Part shown: positions 1 through 11,239 of the stretch, piece after piece | Layout: every line of letters begins with the position of its first letter | How positions within the stretch are numbered: position 1 is the stretch's first letter | Source: Tetrastigma voinierianum | Taxonomy: Eukaryota; Streptophyta; Magnoliopsida; Vitales; Vitaceae | Length of the DNA: 64,000 nt | NCBI GenBank assembly: GCA_016808115.1 | Contig: JAEQBH010007389.1 | Span: forward strand, 60,531-124,530 | Reading direction: 5' to 3' | Notes under the pieces: generated by a model | What the model was told of the DNA's origin: nothing | The model's database searches: none | The model's input: the letters and a program-made list of their open reading frames with translations, nothing else | Position numbers and translations under genes: made by a program

Positions 1-1290
1 AGAATGCATATAGGTTTAATGATAAAGTAAAGTTTAAATGTATTTATAAATGTATTTTGAAGAAATGTTTTGCGTGGTTACCTAAACCTATGTTTATTAT
101 GGCCCGATGTATCGAGTAGGGAATTGCCTTAAGCGTGTAAGGATTTAGGGGGGTAAAGTTATAGGTTACTAAGCGGGGAGGAAGTAGGTGTTTAGAGTAA
201 TATCGCTACGTGATAAGGTGCTATAGTTTGGAACCACTGTCTGGCGTGAGTTTCCGCGTAGTGGTTATGAAGTACGGAATGTATTTGTCCCTCACCGTCG
301 ATGCCGGAAACGTTCGATTGTGTTTATTCCCAGGTTCCATCGGAAAGAAAATAAAGAAAGAGAGTTTCTTAAATCTTAAAAAGCATAAATGGATTTTAAA
401 TGCATAAGTATTTATGGAAAGAAAGTTTTAAGGCATAAATTCTTAAAGCATGATAGTTTAAGTAAGTATTTGGAAAGAAGTTCAGGCATAAATTCTTAAA
501 GCATAAATGGATTTTAAATGCATAAGTATTTATTGAAAGAAGTTTAAGGTATAAATGTTTAAAGCACTGGCAGTTTTAATGGTACTAAGTATTAAAGTTT
601 AAGGCATAAATGTTTAATGTATAAATCGTTTTAATTGTATAAGTATGTATTATTTTTTGATATGTCTTGAAAATGTATATAAATGAAATGTACACTCATG
701 ACTCGTTTGGCTAAATAATAACCATATGTTTCAACAAAATATTTTAGGACTGAGGCAGGTGCATTCAAGTGGGCCTCTGTGTGAGTCGGTATCGAGGAGA
801 CGACGCATGTTTGCATTAATAAATTTGCATATTGTATATGTGAATGTTTTGTAATGTTTTATTAATTATGCATGGGGTGAAAGAAAGGTTTAAATGTTTT
901 GATGATTTGAAGAAAGAAATAAATGTATATATATGTATATTGTGTTTGATTGGGTTGTGGGCTGAGGAGTCCTAATATGGAAGTTGATGAATTAAGTTTA
1001 GAAGTGTTTTTAAATGTTTTCCTTCGGGTTTTGTAAATTTGGAAAGTCAGAAACGAGCTACGGCCGATTTTCTGAAAAAATCTAAGTGTTGAAAGAAAGA
1101 AAAAAGAAATTTTTTTAGCATGACTCGCATTATTTTAAAGATATGTGAAGAATTGTAAGGGGTTCATTTGTGATTTTAATTTATGGTTTTAAGGAAAAGT
1201 TTATATGCATTTGGAGTCTTGGGTTCCTCGGGTTCATGAGGTTAATCCGGGTCGGGATCCTTCATTGATACTCTTTGTACATAGTTTGAG
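1..1290. other. Unassigned AT-rich LTR-like sequence
   Basis: No credible coding region is visible. The stretch is AT-rich, has long purine-rich runs, and resembles non-coding LTR or leader sequence of a gypsy-type element in composition. I could not match it to any other LTR in the window, so no family is assigned. A short tandem array (431-660) lies inside it. Confidence 0.35.
425..660 (+). repeat. Degenerate tandem repeat, about 55-bp period
   Basis: The phrase AGGCATAAAT or a one-base variant recurs at about 431, 484, 547 and 601, giving a 53-63 bp spacing. Between the anchors the units share TTAAAGCAT and AAGTATTTAT-type words. Copies differ by indels, so the array is old. It probably belongs to the LTR-like DNA around it. 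Confidence 0.6.
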
Positions 1291-2984
1291 CTAAGTCCTT
1301 CAGCATGGCATGCTTGCTAAATTTGCATCGAATTTTGTTGTAAAACTCAACATGAGTGGCGGTAAAGAGATTAACGTCTGACATAAAAGCCAGTGAGTTA
1401 ACCTTACTGAAACTTGCCAAACATCACATGAGGGAAGAGCGGTTACCAATGAAGCCAATTTGATGGGTGAAAGATTTGAAATCATTCCCTCAATCTTCGT
1501 TATATAAGGCTCGTCGAAGACCTCTTTAAAAAAAAATAGCCTCCTTAGGAATGTCAGGGGACGTTACTCTCGTGAAAGTGTGAGATAAAAGAAGAGCCCT
1601 CGAAGGCGGATCTCTTTCAAGAATAAGAATCAGTTTATCCGCCTTCTTACGACAACCACTTTCCTTTGAGTCATTTCCCTTTTTGGGTCAAAGGTACCTT
1701 GACCTTGGGGCCTCTTGAAGTCATCTTAGCAAGTGAGAGCTTGTCCTTCTTACCAATGTTCTCCAGGATGGGACTCTCGTGTATAACAATATTTTCATGT
1801 TTCCAACAGTGGAGCTGGAGCCATAGCAACCAGCTTCTCAGTCACCCCTTTCATTTTTATCCCAATAGTCGCTCTTCAGAGGGGATCTCACCCTTTCCAA
1901 GGATCCGTTGGTCCCATCTCGATAGCTAGGTCCTCTTTTTGCTCAACCTTGAGAGAACGAGGAACAAACTCCTCACTACTACTGATGGTAATGACTTGTT
2001 GTGCCCTAGTGCGTTGTAAGGTCCCTTCCTCCCTTTTCCTCTCCCGATCAAAACGCACATCACTTCACGCCTCCCCTGCTTGGCCTTTAGCCTCCTCGTA
2101 ATTGGGAAGATCTTCCAGAACCTTATCTCTTATATGGATGTACCCAAGTCTAAGTGATTGTAGCTCCGGGATAGTCTGTAAGGACAAGGAGTTTAAGATG
2201 CTTCAATATGTCTCGTGGATTCCTCTACAAGAAGAGACTCATAATCACAGTCCTCGGTTAGAAGATTAAGAGCAAGCTTCAATCGCTCAAATTGCCTAAG
2301 AGACAAGAAATTCACTTTTTTCCCTTAGTCACGTTCACCTACAAAGGAAAAGAGAATAAAAATGAGAATTTCAATAATCATCAAGAAGACAACAAGGCGT
2401 TCAATCTCACGTCAAATCAACTTGATTGGAAAAGAGTAAGATTAATCTTATATTTGCGAAGCATAAGGTCAGCCACACAACCCCATACATCATACACCAC
2501 TATAAGGCAAGAGCCTTGCTTTTGCTAGCATTCGAGAAGTTCATCACTAGTTGGATTGACTTGGTATCAGCTATAAAGAAGTACTTGTCACTACGATGTC
2601 TCTTTAAGTTATACATAAAAAGGATTTTCTCTAAACCTAAATTAAGTCTGTGTCAGCGGACAAACACAACACTTCTAAGGACTCAAATCATGTTAACATG
2701 AGTGTAAGCTGGATGCACTCGCGTGTGGTAGAAAAATTGGTGAACCAACATCAACAAAAGAAGCCTCAATCCCTTTGAAAAGTGCACTTTGGGCCAAAAG
2801 TCGAGATTATCCTTGCCTTGACATAAAGTAGTATCTTCAAAAACATACGGGTCCATAGGAATACCCATTTATATGTTAGGGGGAAAATGGTATCTCCACC
2901 AAAATTCAGCTGCTTAGGCATCCTTACTAGGCTTAACGCAAGGCGGAATGCCATCCGACGTCTCATGGGGCACTAGAGCCTCTA
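1291..2984. other. Unassigned degenerate sequence, no recognisable gene
   Basis: Short open frames occur on both strands but none exceeds about 90 residues and none matches a family I recognise. Minus-strand translation of 1650-2350 gives runs of protein-like composition broken by stops, so this may be the remnant of a transposon open reading frame. The region ends where similarity to the chromovirus LTR begins near 2985. Confidence 0.3.
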
Positions 2985-4296
2985 TAGAGGAATTGGACTC
3001 AGATCTTTACGTGTGGCGCCCCTGACCCGTGTCTTAGGTCCTCAGACTCCTGTACATGCTAGCTTGATATGCGAGGTAAAAATATCCGGTTTAAACAAAG
3101 GCTTTTTGTTCTTGAAAGCCCTACTACAGTTCAGTAAAATATTAGACTACCTCCAGAAGTAATTCTTGGATAGCTATAAAAACGATCGTAATTAGTAAAT
3201 GCAGAGTGATGTTTGGGCGTCCTCGGTGATTCTTGAAAATCTGTCGAAATTTAACATGACGTTTTCGTTTTTTCATTTCATGTCATGCACTCACCCTAAT
3301 GTTCTCGGCTGCTTTGATTATATGGAATCATGATGCCAATCCATTATTTATGCTAATATATTCACATGCATATATAATAACATAATTAATCAGAACAAAT
3401 CATGTTATTAAGTTCACATCAATAACCTTAAAAATTATTTCCTTAGAATTTTAATTAGTAATATAGCAATTCATTTTGAATCACTCGACATCCATAAAGG
3501 AAATTCGCACACAAAAAATATTCATGTTACTATTCACATAGGCAGTGAAACCCTCGGGAGTTCTTGTTCGACCACCCTAAAATAGGCATTTTCTCCGCTC
3601 GGTTCAAAGCTTTTGAGACCCGAGGTTTGCGAAATTTAAAGCAAGCCTCGGAGACATTCCTAACCATTTACATGGCTCTTAGCGAAGATCGCATAAGTAG
3701 GAAAGATCCCCTCTGCTCTTGGGTTTGAACTCCACGAATCGGTCATCGCGCATAGTCTGCATGCGTAGGCAACTTTATGCCTCTTGAGAACCGACCTGGT
3801 CCGATCGCGAGAAATCTAGAGAGAAGAGCTGTCTTCTCTCTAAAGCCCTCAAATCTCACACACGCCTCCCTCCAGTTCAGCCATTGCCCATTTTGTCTCA
3901 AAAATGGAGAAAACCAAACACTATTCACATTTTGTCTTATTATCATTAAACTTATATTTAATTCCATCAATGTGCCAAATCTTGGATTTTTGACATAACT
4001 ATCTAGCTTGATCATTTCCATCATCTCTCTAATCTTGCAACGTATATGCGAGTACATGTAGTAGTGACTTTGTCACATCACATGTCTCGAAACCGTTTTT
4101 ACGGCACCGTCTTTCGTCTTAGAAAATGTAGAGTGCGATGTCTCGGAATTTGATGGAAGTCGACGATGGTAGCTAGATTTGCGAACGATTCAACGGTGAA
4201 GTCATTCGTCATCTGAGATCTAGAAAAATTTCAGGTTTTGACCGAAATTACGATTTTGCCCTTTTTCAAAAAATTAGAATTTTCTCGGGTCTTACA
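2985..4296 (-). repeat. Chromovirus 3' LTR (truncated), minus strand
   Basis: This block matches 9300-10609 along its length. Shared landmarks are the phrase around ATGTCATGCACTCAC (3283 and 9594), the GTGAAACCCTCGG phrase (3547 and 9858), and the ATCTAGAAAAATTT phrase near the end. On the minus strand it begins TGTAAGACCCGAG at 4296, directly after a purine-rich tract, as expected for the start of a 3' LTR. The distal (U5) part, present in the other copy at 8718-9290, is missing here: similarity fades near 2985. The LTR is therefore broken and its target-site duplication cannot be checked. Confidence 0.8.
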
Positions 4297-4312
4297 TTCT
4301 CCCCTCAACAAA
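4297..4312 (-). promoter_or_regulatory. Polypurine tract of the minus-strand chromovirus
   Basis: Read on the minus strand the sequence is GTTGAGGGGAGAA followed at once by the LTR start TGTAAGACCC. This is the normal position and composition of the plus-strand primer of an LTR retrotransposon, between the end of integrase and the 3' LTR. Confidence 0.75.
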
Positions 4313-4403
4313 AGATTTCGATCCGAATTAAGGTTGAAATCACTAAGTCGCATGCATGTGTGCACGTGCATATACTATGCATGTATACTAGTCATTTAAA
4401 TAA

Positions 4404-4880
4404 TTAACGACTAAACAACGTACCTTCATCCCTAAACAAGAAGGGATAGGTGGCCTGCATCGTGTCCTTGCGCTCCCACGTTGACTCCTCCACTCCACGG
4501 TGTTGCCATAGGTACCCTCGCTGTATGGTCTTTAAGGCTGTGAAACCCTCATCACGGCTGTATCCATAATGCTGCTGGTCCCGCCATCGAAGGTCCATCA
4601 GTAATCGACCTCAATCTCCCAGTCACTACATGTTAGATGCGGAGTATACTTACGGAGCATAGACGTGAAATACCGCAAGTGGACACGACATGTTGGGTGG
4701 TAAAGTGACAACACTCAGTCACCTGCCTTTCAGTATCTCAGGGACGATAGACCTTAGCGATAACTCCTAAACACCGAACGTAAACTCTTTCTGCTTAACA
4801 TCACCTTGAGAAGACGTGATCTCGACTCCGAACTCTAAGATTCGGCGTCGGCACATCAACACTGGCTCTTCCTGGCTCAC
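4404..4880 (-). pseudogene. Integrase C-terminus with chromodomain, chromovirus remnant
   Basis: Minus-strand translation gives the end of a Tekay/Del-type integrase. A segment near 4690-4720 contains LPPNMS followed by VFHV, typical of the region before the chromodomain. The last open segment (4598-4404) contains WQHRGVEESTWER and then YPFLF, the usual end of the chromodomain that follows integrase in plant chromoviruses. The chromodomain is thought to direct insertion toward methylated-histone chromatin. Frameshifts and stops separate the parts. It lies about 100 bp before the polypurine tract and LTR, as in intact elements, but reverse transcriptase, RNase H and most of integrase are absent upstream. 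Confidence 0.85.
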
Positions 4881-4984
4881 GGGCGTGAGAGGCGTTGTTG
4901 TATGAAACTCACCTTCTCAAAGGTGTCTATCCTCTAAGACATATCATCCCACATCCTCGCCACTAAATCTGGGAGACTCAAATA

Positions 4985-5165
4985 CATGGGCTCTCAAAGT
5001 GCCGACCTCTAAGTGACTCTATCCTGGCGGTGCGATGAATGAATCGCGACACCATAATCAAATAACACTCTTGCCCATAGGCGAGATAGCAAAAACGTAC
5101 CCTGTATAACTGGCTGATCTGCTGACTCAACCGATGGTGTGATGGCATAGACACGCCCCTGAACC
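4985..5165 (-). pseudogene. Aspartic protease N-terminal fragment, chromovirus
   Basis: Directly after gag on the minus strand, translation reads GRVYAITP, then QGTFLLSRLWARVLFDYG. In the family this is the lead-in to the protease active site, which normally reads D-T/S-G; here the residue after the Asp is Tyr. The fragment stops near 4985. After roughly 100 bp of unclear sequence, the next recognisable part is the C-terminal end of integrase. Protease, RT, RNase H and IN core have therefore been lost by one or more internal deletions. Confidence 0.7.
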
Positions 5166-6210
5166 CCTGATGTCACTGTCTATAGGCCTCGTCCTCTGCC
5201 TCGGACCCTAACCTGGCCTCTTTGCCTGCCTGCGTAACGGGAGGTGCCCGTGCAGCTCCTTGAAACTGAAACTGGCTCCTCTGGCCTATACCGGTCTATG
5301 GAGGAATCTCTCTGTCTACCTTGGCCCAGGACTGCAGCTCCAGAAACCACAGGATCCTGTCTATAGGGACAATCCCTCCTAATATGTCCAGGCTGCTGGC
5401 AATGGTAGCACACCATCTGCCCAGCTGGCCGTGACTACGTCTGTCCTTCTTGGGATGGCGCAACCTGGAACCCTCGTAGACTAAGCCCTCTAACCTTTCC
5501 GGAATTAGAAGATTGACTCTCCTTCCTCTTGCTACTAACACGCATCAGAGTGCTGCAGGCATCCTCGATCTCTCTCTATGGTCGAGGATGTCAGACCATG
5601 GAGTCCGCCACATGGCGAAGTCCACATAATCCTGCCAGAATGGACAGCTTCAAGCGCATTCTCGAATCTCTAACCTTGGCCATGTCCGACCGGCGTAATC
5701 GATAGCAAAAGCGAGTGCTCAGTGAATCTAGCACATAATCCATCCCAGTCATGCGTCCCATGCTTGACTTTAGGAACTCTTGGGCCTTAGCATGTCTCGC
5801 GGTATCAAGATACTTACCCGTAGATGACTCTTGGAGGCTGCCCGTATGAACTCTTGCCTCACCAAATTATAGAGGTCTTTACTTGATTCCACCATGCTTG
5901 GGCCTCACCCTCTAGCTGGAGCGCAGCTAGTCTAATCTGGTCGTGTCAGAGGTAATCTCCACTCGCCTCAACACCTTCTGGAAACTGCTGAACCAATGGT
6001 CTGCCACCATCGAATCTCCTCCCCTGTAGTGTCGAGGATGATGTGCTAAACCTCTAGGAGTTACCAGGATTTCCTTGGCTGCACTAGCATTACATGTGAC
6101 GCCATAATCCCTGACCTCAACAAAAGCTGCGGTCGAATCTTTGGTGGTGCCTGGCTGGCACCTCGTGGGCGACCTCTACGTCCTCGCCCTCGGCCCCAAC
6201 CATGTACATG
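5166..6210 (-). pseudogene. Gag of a Tekay/Del-like chromovirus
   Basis: This is a degenerate structural protein gene on the minus strand. Near its start (about 6210-6150) translation gives a Gly/Arg-rich stretch (GRGRGRRGRPRG), a common N-terminus of chromovirus Gag. Near its end a zinc knuckle is intact: the open frame from 5416 begins MVCYHCQQPGHIRRDC, with Cys3, Cys6, His11 and Cys16 in CX2CX4HX4C spacing (5369-5410), followed by an Arg/Gly-rich tail. Gag would package the element RNA in virus-like particles. Several frameshifts break the frame. The family call rests on the knuckle, the GR-rich ends and the chromodomain fragment downstream. Confidence 0.85.
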
Positions 6211-6439
6211 TCAAATGGCAAGTTAATATTCAGTGCGATTATCTCAGTAAATACATTTAGAGATACCTATTCATATCTGAGAAAACATTTCATACACAAT
6301 GTCCTTGCATTCATAGAAATCTGAGACAATATTCCCACATTAAAATCATTTTTTGACAACAAAATTTTATTTTAGAAAAATTTCATTTTGAGATTTGATT
6401 TGATTTTGTCTTATTATTTATTTTTTATTTTTGAAAGTC
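6211..6439. other. Element leader, AT-rich, no gene
   Basis: This lies between the start of the minus-strand gag and the GC-rich block. It fits the untranslated leader of the minus-strand chromovirus. Nothing else is visible in it. Confidence 0.4.
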
Positions 6440-6962
6440 TGCGAACGGTGTTCATGAATGAGTGTCCCCAAGCGTTGGCTCGAAGCGGTGCATTGGAGTC
6501 AAGCTGGATGATTGCACCCGGTGCACACCTGGCCCGGCTGTTCGCGCGAGGCCTCACGCTGCTGTGCCGGGCGGTGTGTGTGGGCGTGTCGCGGCTGTGG
6601 CCGGCCGATCGCAGAGCTTAGGCTGTCATCGTGACCTGTGTCGCCCACGAACTTCGTGCGGCTGCTGCATTCTATACTCAGCGCCGCGCTATCGTCCGTA
6701 GGGTCTGCGTGTCGTGGCGCCTCTGTACTTATCGTGTAACTCCACTGGCCAGTGTCGCTGTCTCTGATACAACCCGTGAGCTGCGGCTGTGTCTCGTGAC
6801 CCCTGAGGCGGCCCTAGCCGCTGATACAATTTGTGTAGCGATCTCCACAGCCGGAGTCACGGCACGTCACGATACAAACCGTTGTATTGTATTTTTCTCG
6901 CGACCGACGCTCTACGTGTGATACAATTGATTGACCCATCCTAACCAGTCAGGCCTCGCTCA
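6440..6962. other. GC-rich block with repeated GATACAA words
   Basis: This stretch is strikingly richer in G+C and in intact CpG than its surroundings (for example TGTTCGCGCGAGGC near 6540). The word GATACAA recurs at 6766, 6823, 6871 and 6920, spaced about 50 bp. A related phrase, GTCACGATACAA, recurs at about 7873 beyond the inserted TIR element, so the block was probably continuous before that insertion. It lies in the leader of the minus-strand chromovirus. Open frames on both strands exist but look like a by-product of low stop-codon density. Confidence 0.5.
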
Positions 6963-6970
6963 TTACGATG

Positions 6971-7802
6971 CAAGGATCAAAATATCGGTAAGCTGGATAT
7001 ATAGTTGTAGAATTAGTTCTACGAATATCGAAATATTGAATATCGGTAAAATATAAGGTGATTCTTTTACAAAATATTGTTATTATTTTTATATTTAATT
7101 ATAGATTATGAAATGATTTTTATCCTAGTGGGTAGATTAAAATCAAATAGATTAGTAATTATTAAATTAAATATATTTATATTTAATATTATTAGATATT
7201 CATTATGTTAAAGAGATATCATTTATTTTATTTTGTTTATTATTATAAAATATTATGTAGATAATGAGAGATTCAAGAAATATTATATAGTATAATTTTA
7301 AAATTTTAAATTATATTATTTTATTTCTTTTCTACATTCCAAATTAAATATTTGATTTAAAAATATTTATAAACTATAATGTAAAATAATAAATAAATAT
7401 TATAAAGGGATTATAAACAAATGTCATAAGAGAATATATAAAAGTTTGCGTATATATAATAAGTGCAATCAATGGCTTAGTGGTTGGAGGGTGCCATTTC
7501 CGGGTATTTTAGTTGGGTTTTAAGTCGTCGGAAACAATTGCACATATTTTTGGAGTAAGGAAAAAAATCAAAAAAAAAAATTTCAGGAAAAATCGGTTTT
7601 TATCGGTAAAAATCGGTTTTAAAAAATCTGCTCCCGGAAAAAGGCGATTTTGTGGTGCACTCGTTTCCATCCCAATATCTTTTCTAGCACCACGAATCGA
7701 TTTTCTCCGAAAAATGCGGCCCGAAATCAATGTTTTTGTCCATGCGATCGATGGCACGTATCCGGCACTCCCACCACTAATGCGGGCCATGCGTTTGCCT
7801 TG
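6971..7802 (+). mobile_element. hAT-like non-autonomous element with tRNA-like module, copy 2
   Basis: The left end reads CAAGGATCAAAATATCGG, close to the left terminus of the 52161 element (CAAGGATGAAAACCATCGG). It is followed by the same layout: subterminal ATATCGG/GATATAT words, about 450 bp of very AT-rich DNA, then a tRNA-like A box at 7473 and a decayed B box at 7516, then GC-richer DNA with ATCGGT-type words. The right end is uncertain: TTTGCCTTG ends at 7802, about where the other copy predicts, but no 8-bp target duplication is evident. No coding capacity is present. Confidence 0.6.
7465..7530 (+). other. tRNA-like A box and degenerate B box
   Basis: TGGCTTAGTGG at 7473-7483 fits the A-box pattern TRGCNNAGTGG. 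GGTTTTAAGTC at 7516-7526 is a plausible decayed B box (standard form GGTTCGANTCC). The spacing of 43 bp is like that of tRNA genes. No acceptor stem is convincing, so this is a tRNA-related promoter module and not a tRNA gene. Confidence 0.55.
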
Positions 7803-8006
7803 ACCGCACGCGGTCATGTCTTGCCTCTCTTGGCGTATCGTGGCCCTTTGCTGAGTGGAATCGTACTGTGTGTCACGATACAATTCCATTATCTCGTGAC
7901 CTAAATTTGGAAGATGGTAGTAGCCCAATTTCCAGCCTGGAATTTTTTTTCTTTTTTTCATCATTTTTTTCTCATTCTAGCTCTTTTGGAAAGAAACACC
8001 CAAAAA

Positions 8007-8014
<8 letters not shown>
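7803..8014. other. Continuation of GC-rich block, then T-rich tract
   Basis: The sequence up to about 7910 shares the GTCACGATACAA phrase with the block before the TIR element. It is followed by T-rich DNA leading into an A-run and the (AT)n tract. No gene is visible. Confidence 0.35.

Positions 8015-8098
<84 letters not shown>
8015..8098. repeat. (AT)n microsatellite
   Basis: An almost perfect AT dinucleotide run of about 84 bp follows a short poly(A). Apparent open frames rich in Ile-Tyr here are artefacts of the repeat. Confidence 0.97.
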
Positions 8099-8100
<2 letters not shown>

Positions 8101-8392
8101 TTTTTTCATTTTCTAGTATAACCAAATAAATTTATTCAAATTTATTTTATTTATTTCTTCCGATTTACACCTTTGTAAAACCTTAGAAAAATTTCTTCTC
8201 ATCATAATTTTTTTTTCATCTCCAGTAGCCTCCTTGCTACTCCATAAATGCAGTAGCCTAGACCACTGTACTTCATACAACTCAAAATTTTTATGAGTTA
8301 AAATTTTACCCTTTTCTTGTGCAAAAACTGGAAAGATTTTCCAGAGTTTCACAACACAATCTGTTTATGTTCAAAACTGGAACTACCGTCCA

Positions 8393-8398
<6 letters not shown>

Positions 8399-8461
<63 letters not shown>
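8399..8461. repeat. (AT)n microsatellite
   Basis: A perfect alternating AT run of about 62 bp lies in the leader of the minus-strand chromovirus. Confidence 0.97.
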
Positions 8462-8464
<3 letters not shown>

Positions 8465-8701
8465 TCCGTTCAATTACGGGTCATTTTGCCAAAAATTTCT
8501 CGAATACCTAAGGTTATATTTTCGACCTAGTATAGCGTTTTCTCTTATGCTACTTACCAAGCATACAAATCACACAATTCACAACGATCACACAATCACA
8601 TAAAACACAGTGCATGTAGTGTTCTAATCCTGTCCCGTGATTTCCTAGGCAACCACATACCTAACTTACCGATAGAAAGCTATATACTCTAGTATCTAAC
8701 A

Positions 8702-8716
8702 TCGAGCTATACCAAG
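8702..8716 (-). promoter_or_regulatory. Degenerate primer-binding site (tRNA-Met type)
   Basis: The plus strand reads GAGCTATACCAAGC directly before the LTR end TGTGATG. On the minus strand this corresponds to a decayed form of the TGGTATCAGAGC site that pairs with initiator tRNA-Met in plant chromoviruses. Position relative to the LTR supports the call better than the sequence does. Confidence 0.55.
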
Positions 8717-8717
8717 C

Positions 8718-10609
8718 TGTGATGTTCCTACACCTCATGACCATGGCCTAAGCCCAAGTCCCCCAAGCCCTAGGTTTTGGTGTACTAAGATACTAAAATT
8801 TGGCGCCCCAGTGGGGTGTCGTTGACAATGATCAGCCTCGGAATATTCGTGGATGTCGGGTTGCAGGCACCCACTCATGAATCGAGGCGAGTCTCCTTTT
8901 ATGCGGGGGCTCACCCAAGGTACAAAACCTATCGACAAGTTTACAATGACCACCTGAGAGTCCACATGCGAATAATGGCCACTTGGGCCCCTGCATCAAT
9001 ACTCACAAAATATCCAACCAACTATCTACCATAGTTCAAGAGTTAATAATTCACTCTTAATTCAACATATATTAAAATTACAACATTCTAATACATGTTA
9101 CACAACAACATCAAAGCCACAAGTCGACTTTCTTCTCAAACGTCCTCTAATGAGTGCCGCCTTCCCGATCGCTCCCTGTACCTGATATGGTGATCCCTCG
9201 ATAGGGTGAGCAAAGCCTAGTAGAGATAATTTCCTACCTGGGTTACTCCCCACCTAAGTGCACATGCACGGCAAACAATCACATTCAAGCAATTTCATGA
9301 ACTCTTTCGAATATACGTGTCCAGGAACCCATGTCTTGAGTCTCGCGACTCATCACGGATCTTTTTAACCCAGTATAGAGTAAAAATATCAGTTTCACAA
9401 TAAAGCTTTTGTTCTTGAAAACTTACTACCGAGGTTCGGTAAAAATATTGGACTACACAAGGCGAATTGCTGGATAACTCTCAGAAACAGTCATGGTAAG
9501 TATCAAGTGATATGTTGGACGTCCTCCAGACAATTCTTCGGAGAAAATCTCTGTCAAATTTCTTTTCTAAACATTTTCATTTTTTTCATTTCATGTCATG
9601 CACTCACACCTAATGTTCTAGAGCTGCCCAGTGCGCATATGGAATGCGTGATCTGCGTCTGAAAGCATTTATGTTAATATATTCACAGCCATATATATTA
9701 ACATAATTAATCCAAACAATGTATATAAATTCACATCAATAACACTTTGAGGTAAGCTCACATAGACTAATTAGCAGAGCACAAACAATTCATTTTGAAT
9801 CACTCAACATCATAAAAATTCACACAAAATTATTCACTTTACTATTCACATGAACAGTGAAACCCTCGGGGTTACTGTTCACGACCACACAAATAGGAAT
9901 TTTCTCCACTCGGTTCAAAGCTTTTGAGACCGAGTTTACGACTAAAACAAGCCTCAGAACATTCCTAACCATTTACATGGCTCTTAGCTAAGGTCGCATA
10001 AGTAGGAAAAGATCCCTACCTCTTGGGTTGTCATAACTCACCAAATCGGTGTCTACGTAGCCCTCGCCGCGTAGGTAACTTTGCCTTGCTCTGTCGAGAG
10101 ACAGGAAGGTCAGTGACGGAAATCTAGAGAAGGCACATCTTCTCTCTACAAAACTCAGATCTCACACCTTTGCCTCCTCAGTTTCAGCCATTGCCCATTT
10201 TGTCTCAAAAATGGAGAAGACAACACTATTCCGTTTTGTCTTATTATCATTGGCTTTCATTTAATTCCATCAATGTCCTTAAATCTTGGATTTTTGACAC
10301 TTGGCACTATCTAAGCCGTCCATTTTCATCATCTCTCTAATCTTGCAACATGTGTCACAAGAGTACATATAGTAGGTGACTTTTGTCACATCACATGTCT
10401 CTGACGTTTACGGCTTTGGAGTACGTTGCCTCGAAAAGCGTGAAATTAAGCTGTTTCGAATTCAGAAATTGGCGGCGTGGTAAATTTAGATTTGAGGTGA
10501 TTGCGGCAGTGGAAATCCGTTTCATCAATTCTGAGATCTAGAAAAATTTTAGGTTTTGACCCGAGTACGATTTGTCATTTTAGAAAATTGGAATTTTCTG
10601 GGTCTTACC
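8718..10609 (-). repeat. Chromovirus 5' LTR, minus strand
   Basis: This is the fuller LTR copy of the minus-strand element, about 1.9 kb. Its 3' end on the minus strand lies at 8718 (plus-strand TGTGATGTTCC, a decayed TGTGACGCCCC as seen at 41061). Its 5' start is at about 10609 (plus-strand GGTCTTACC, compare GGTCTTACA at 4296). Internal phrases match 2985-4296, 40360-41050, 41061-41870, 43888-45136 and 45180-46080. It bounds the deleted gag-integrase interior at 4297-8717. Confidence 0.8.
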
Positions 10610-11239
10610 AATTAGTCTCATCTAAGATGATGAAGGAACATCAAAATGATCACTCCCTATTTTCCCATGAACGCTACCTTCAGACTCTCTCGAAGTATTC
10701 AAACTGTCGAGATTCGACATCTAGGGAAAGAGAAAAGGAGATAAAGGTGGTATTAAGAAAAGCAGGGAAGAGAATTGATCAAAGCGGTCCCACTATACTA
10801 AGCTTCAAAACAACAACCTAGGAAAAAGGGCAGACAACTTGAATCTAAAAACCCTAAATCTTGATAGTGGAGTGATCTTAATAGTCCATAATACACGAAT
10901 TCGAACATAATAGCCCTCCTCCCAACCCCTCGCCACGCAAAAAAACAAGCAACTTGACATCATTAGAAACGACTGTGAGGCGAGGCAAGCTAGTGGGGCG
11001 CAAATTTAACATCATTAGAAAGCCCTAATCAGTATCAAAACCTATTAGAACAACATATAAGAGATATTGAGAGTAAGGTAAAGAAGGTACCTATTTTTTC
11101 TGTTGAAGCACCTAAGCGGTAAGTGTGAATCTCATTTGCATTTAATTGTTTTTCATGTATATTATAGGCTTATGATGCTAGATTCACACAATGATCATAC
11201 AATCTATGTCAAATCCATTATTCCTATCATTTTGTATGA
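10610..11239. other. Unassigned sequence between two LTR elements
   Basis: No family is recognised. One open frame continues out of the preceding LTR into this region, but its first third is LTR sequence, so it is not a credible gene. Short repeated phrases such as ATCATTAGAAA (10959 and 11011) occur. Confidence 0.3.

Noticed and set aside
6388..6921. Three overlapping open frames in the GC-rich block
   Set aside because: Low stop density follows from base composition; no domain, and no frame is preferred over the others.
8015..8129. Open frames with Ile-Tyr repeats over the AT tracts (also 8317-8603 and 29997-30194)
   Set aside because: They are produced by the (AT)n microsatellites; no start context, domain or flanking coding sequence supports a protein.
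10501..10821. 106-residue open frame
   Set aside because: Its first third is LTR sequence and the rest has no recognisable domain; it crosses an LTR boundary.
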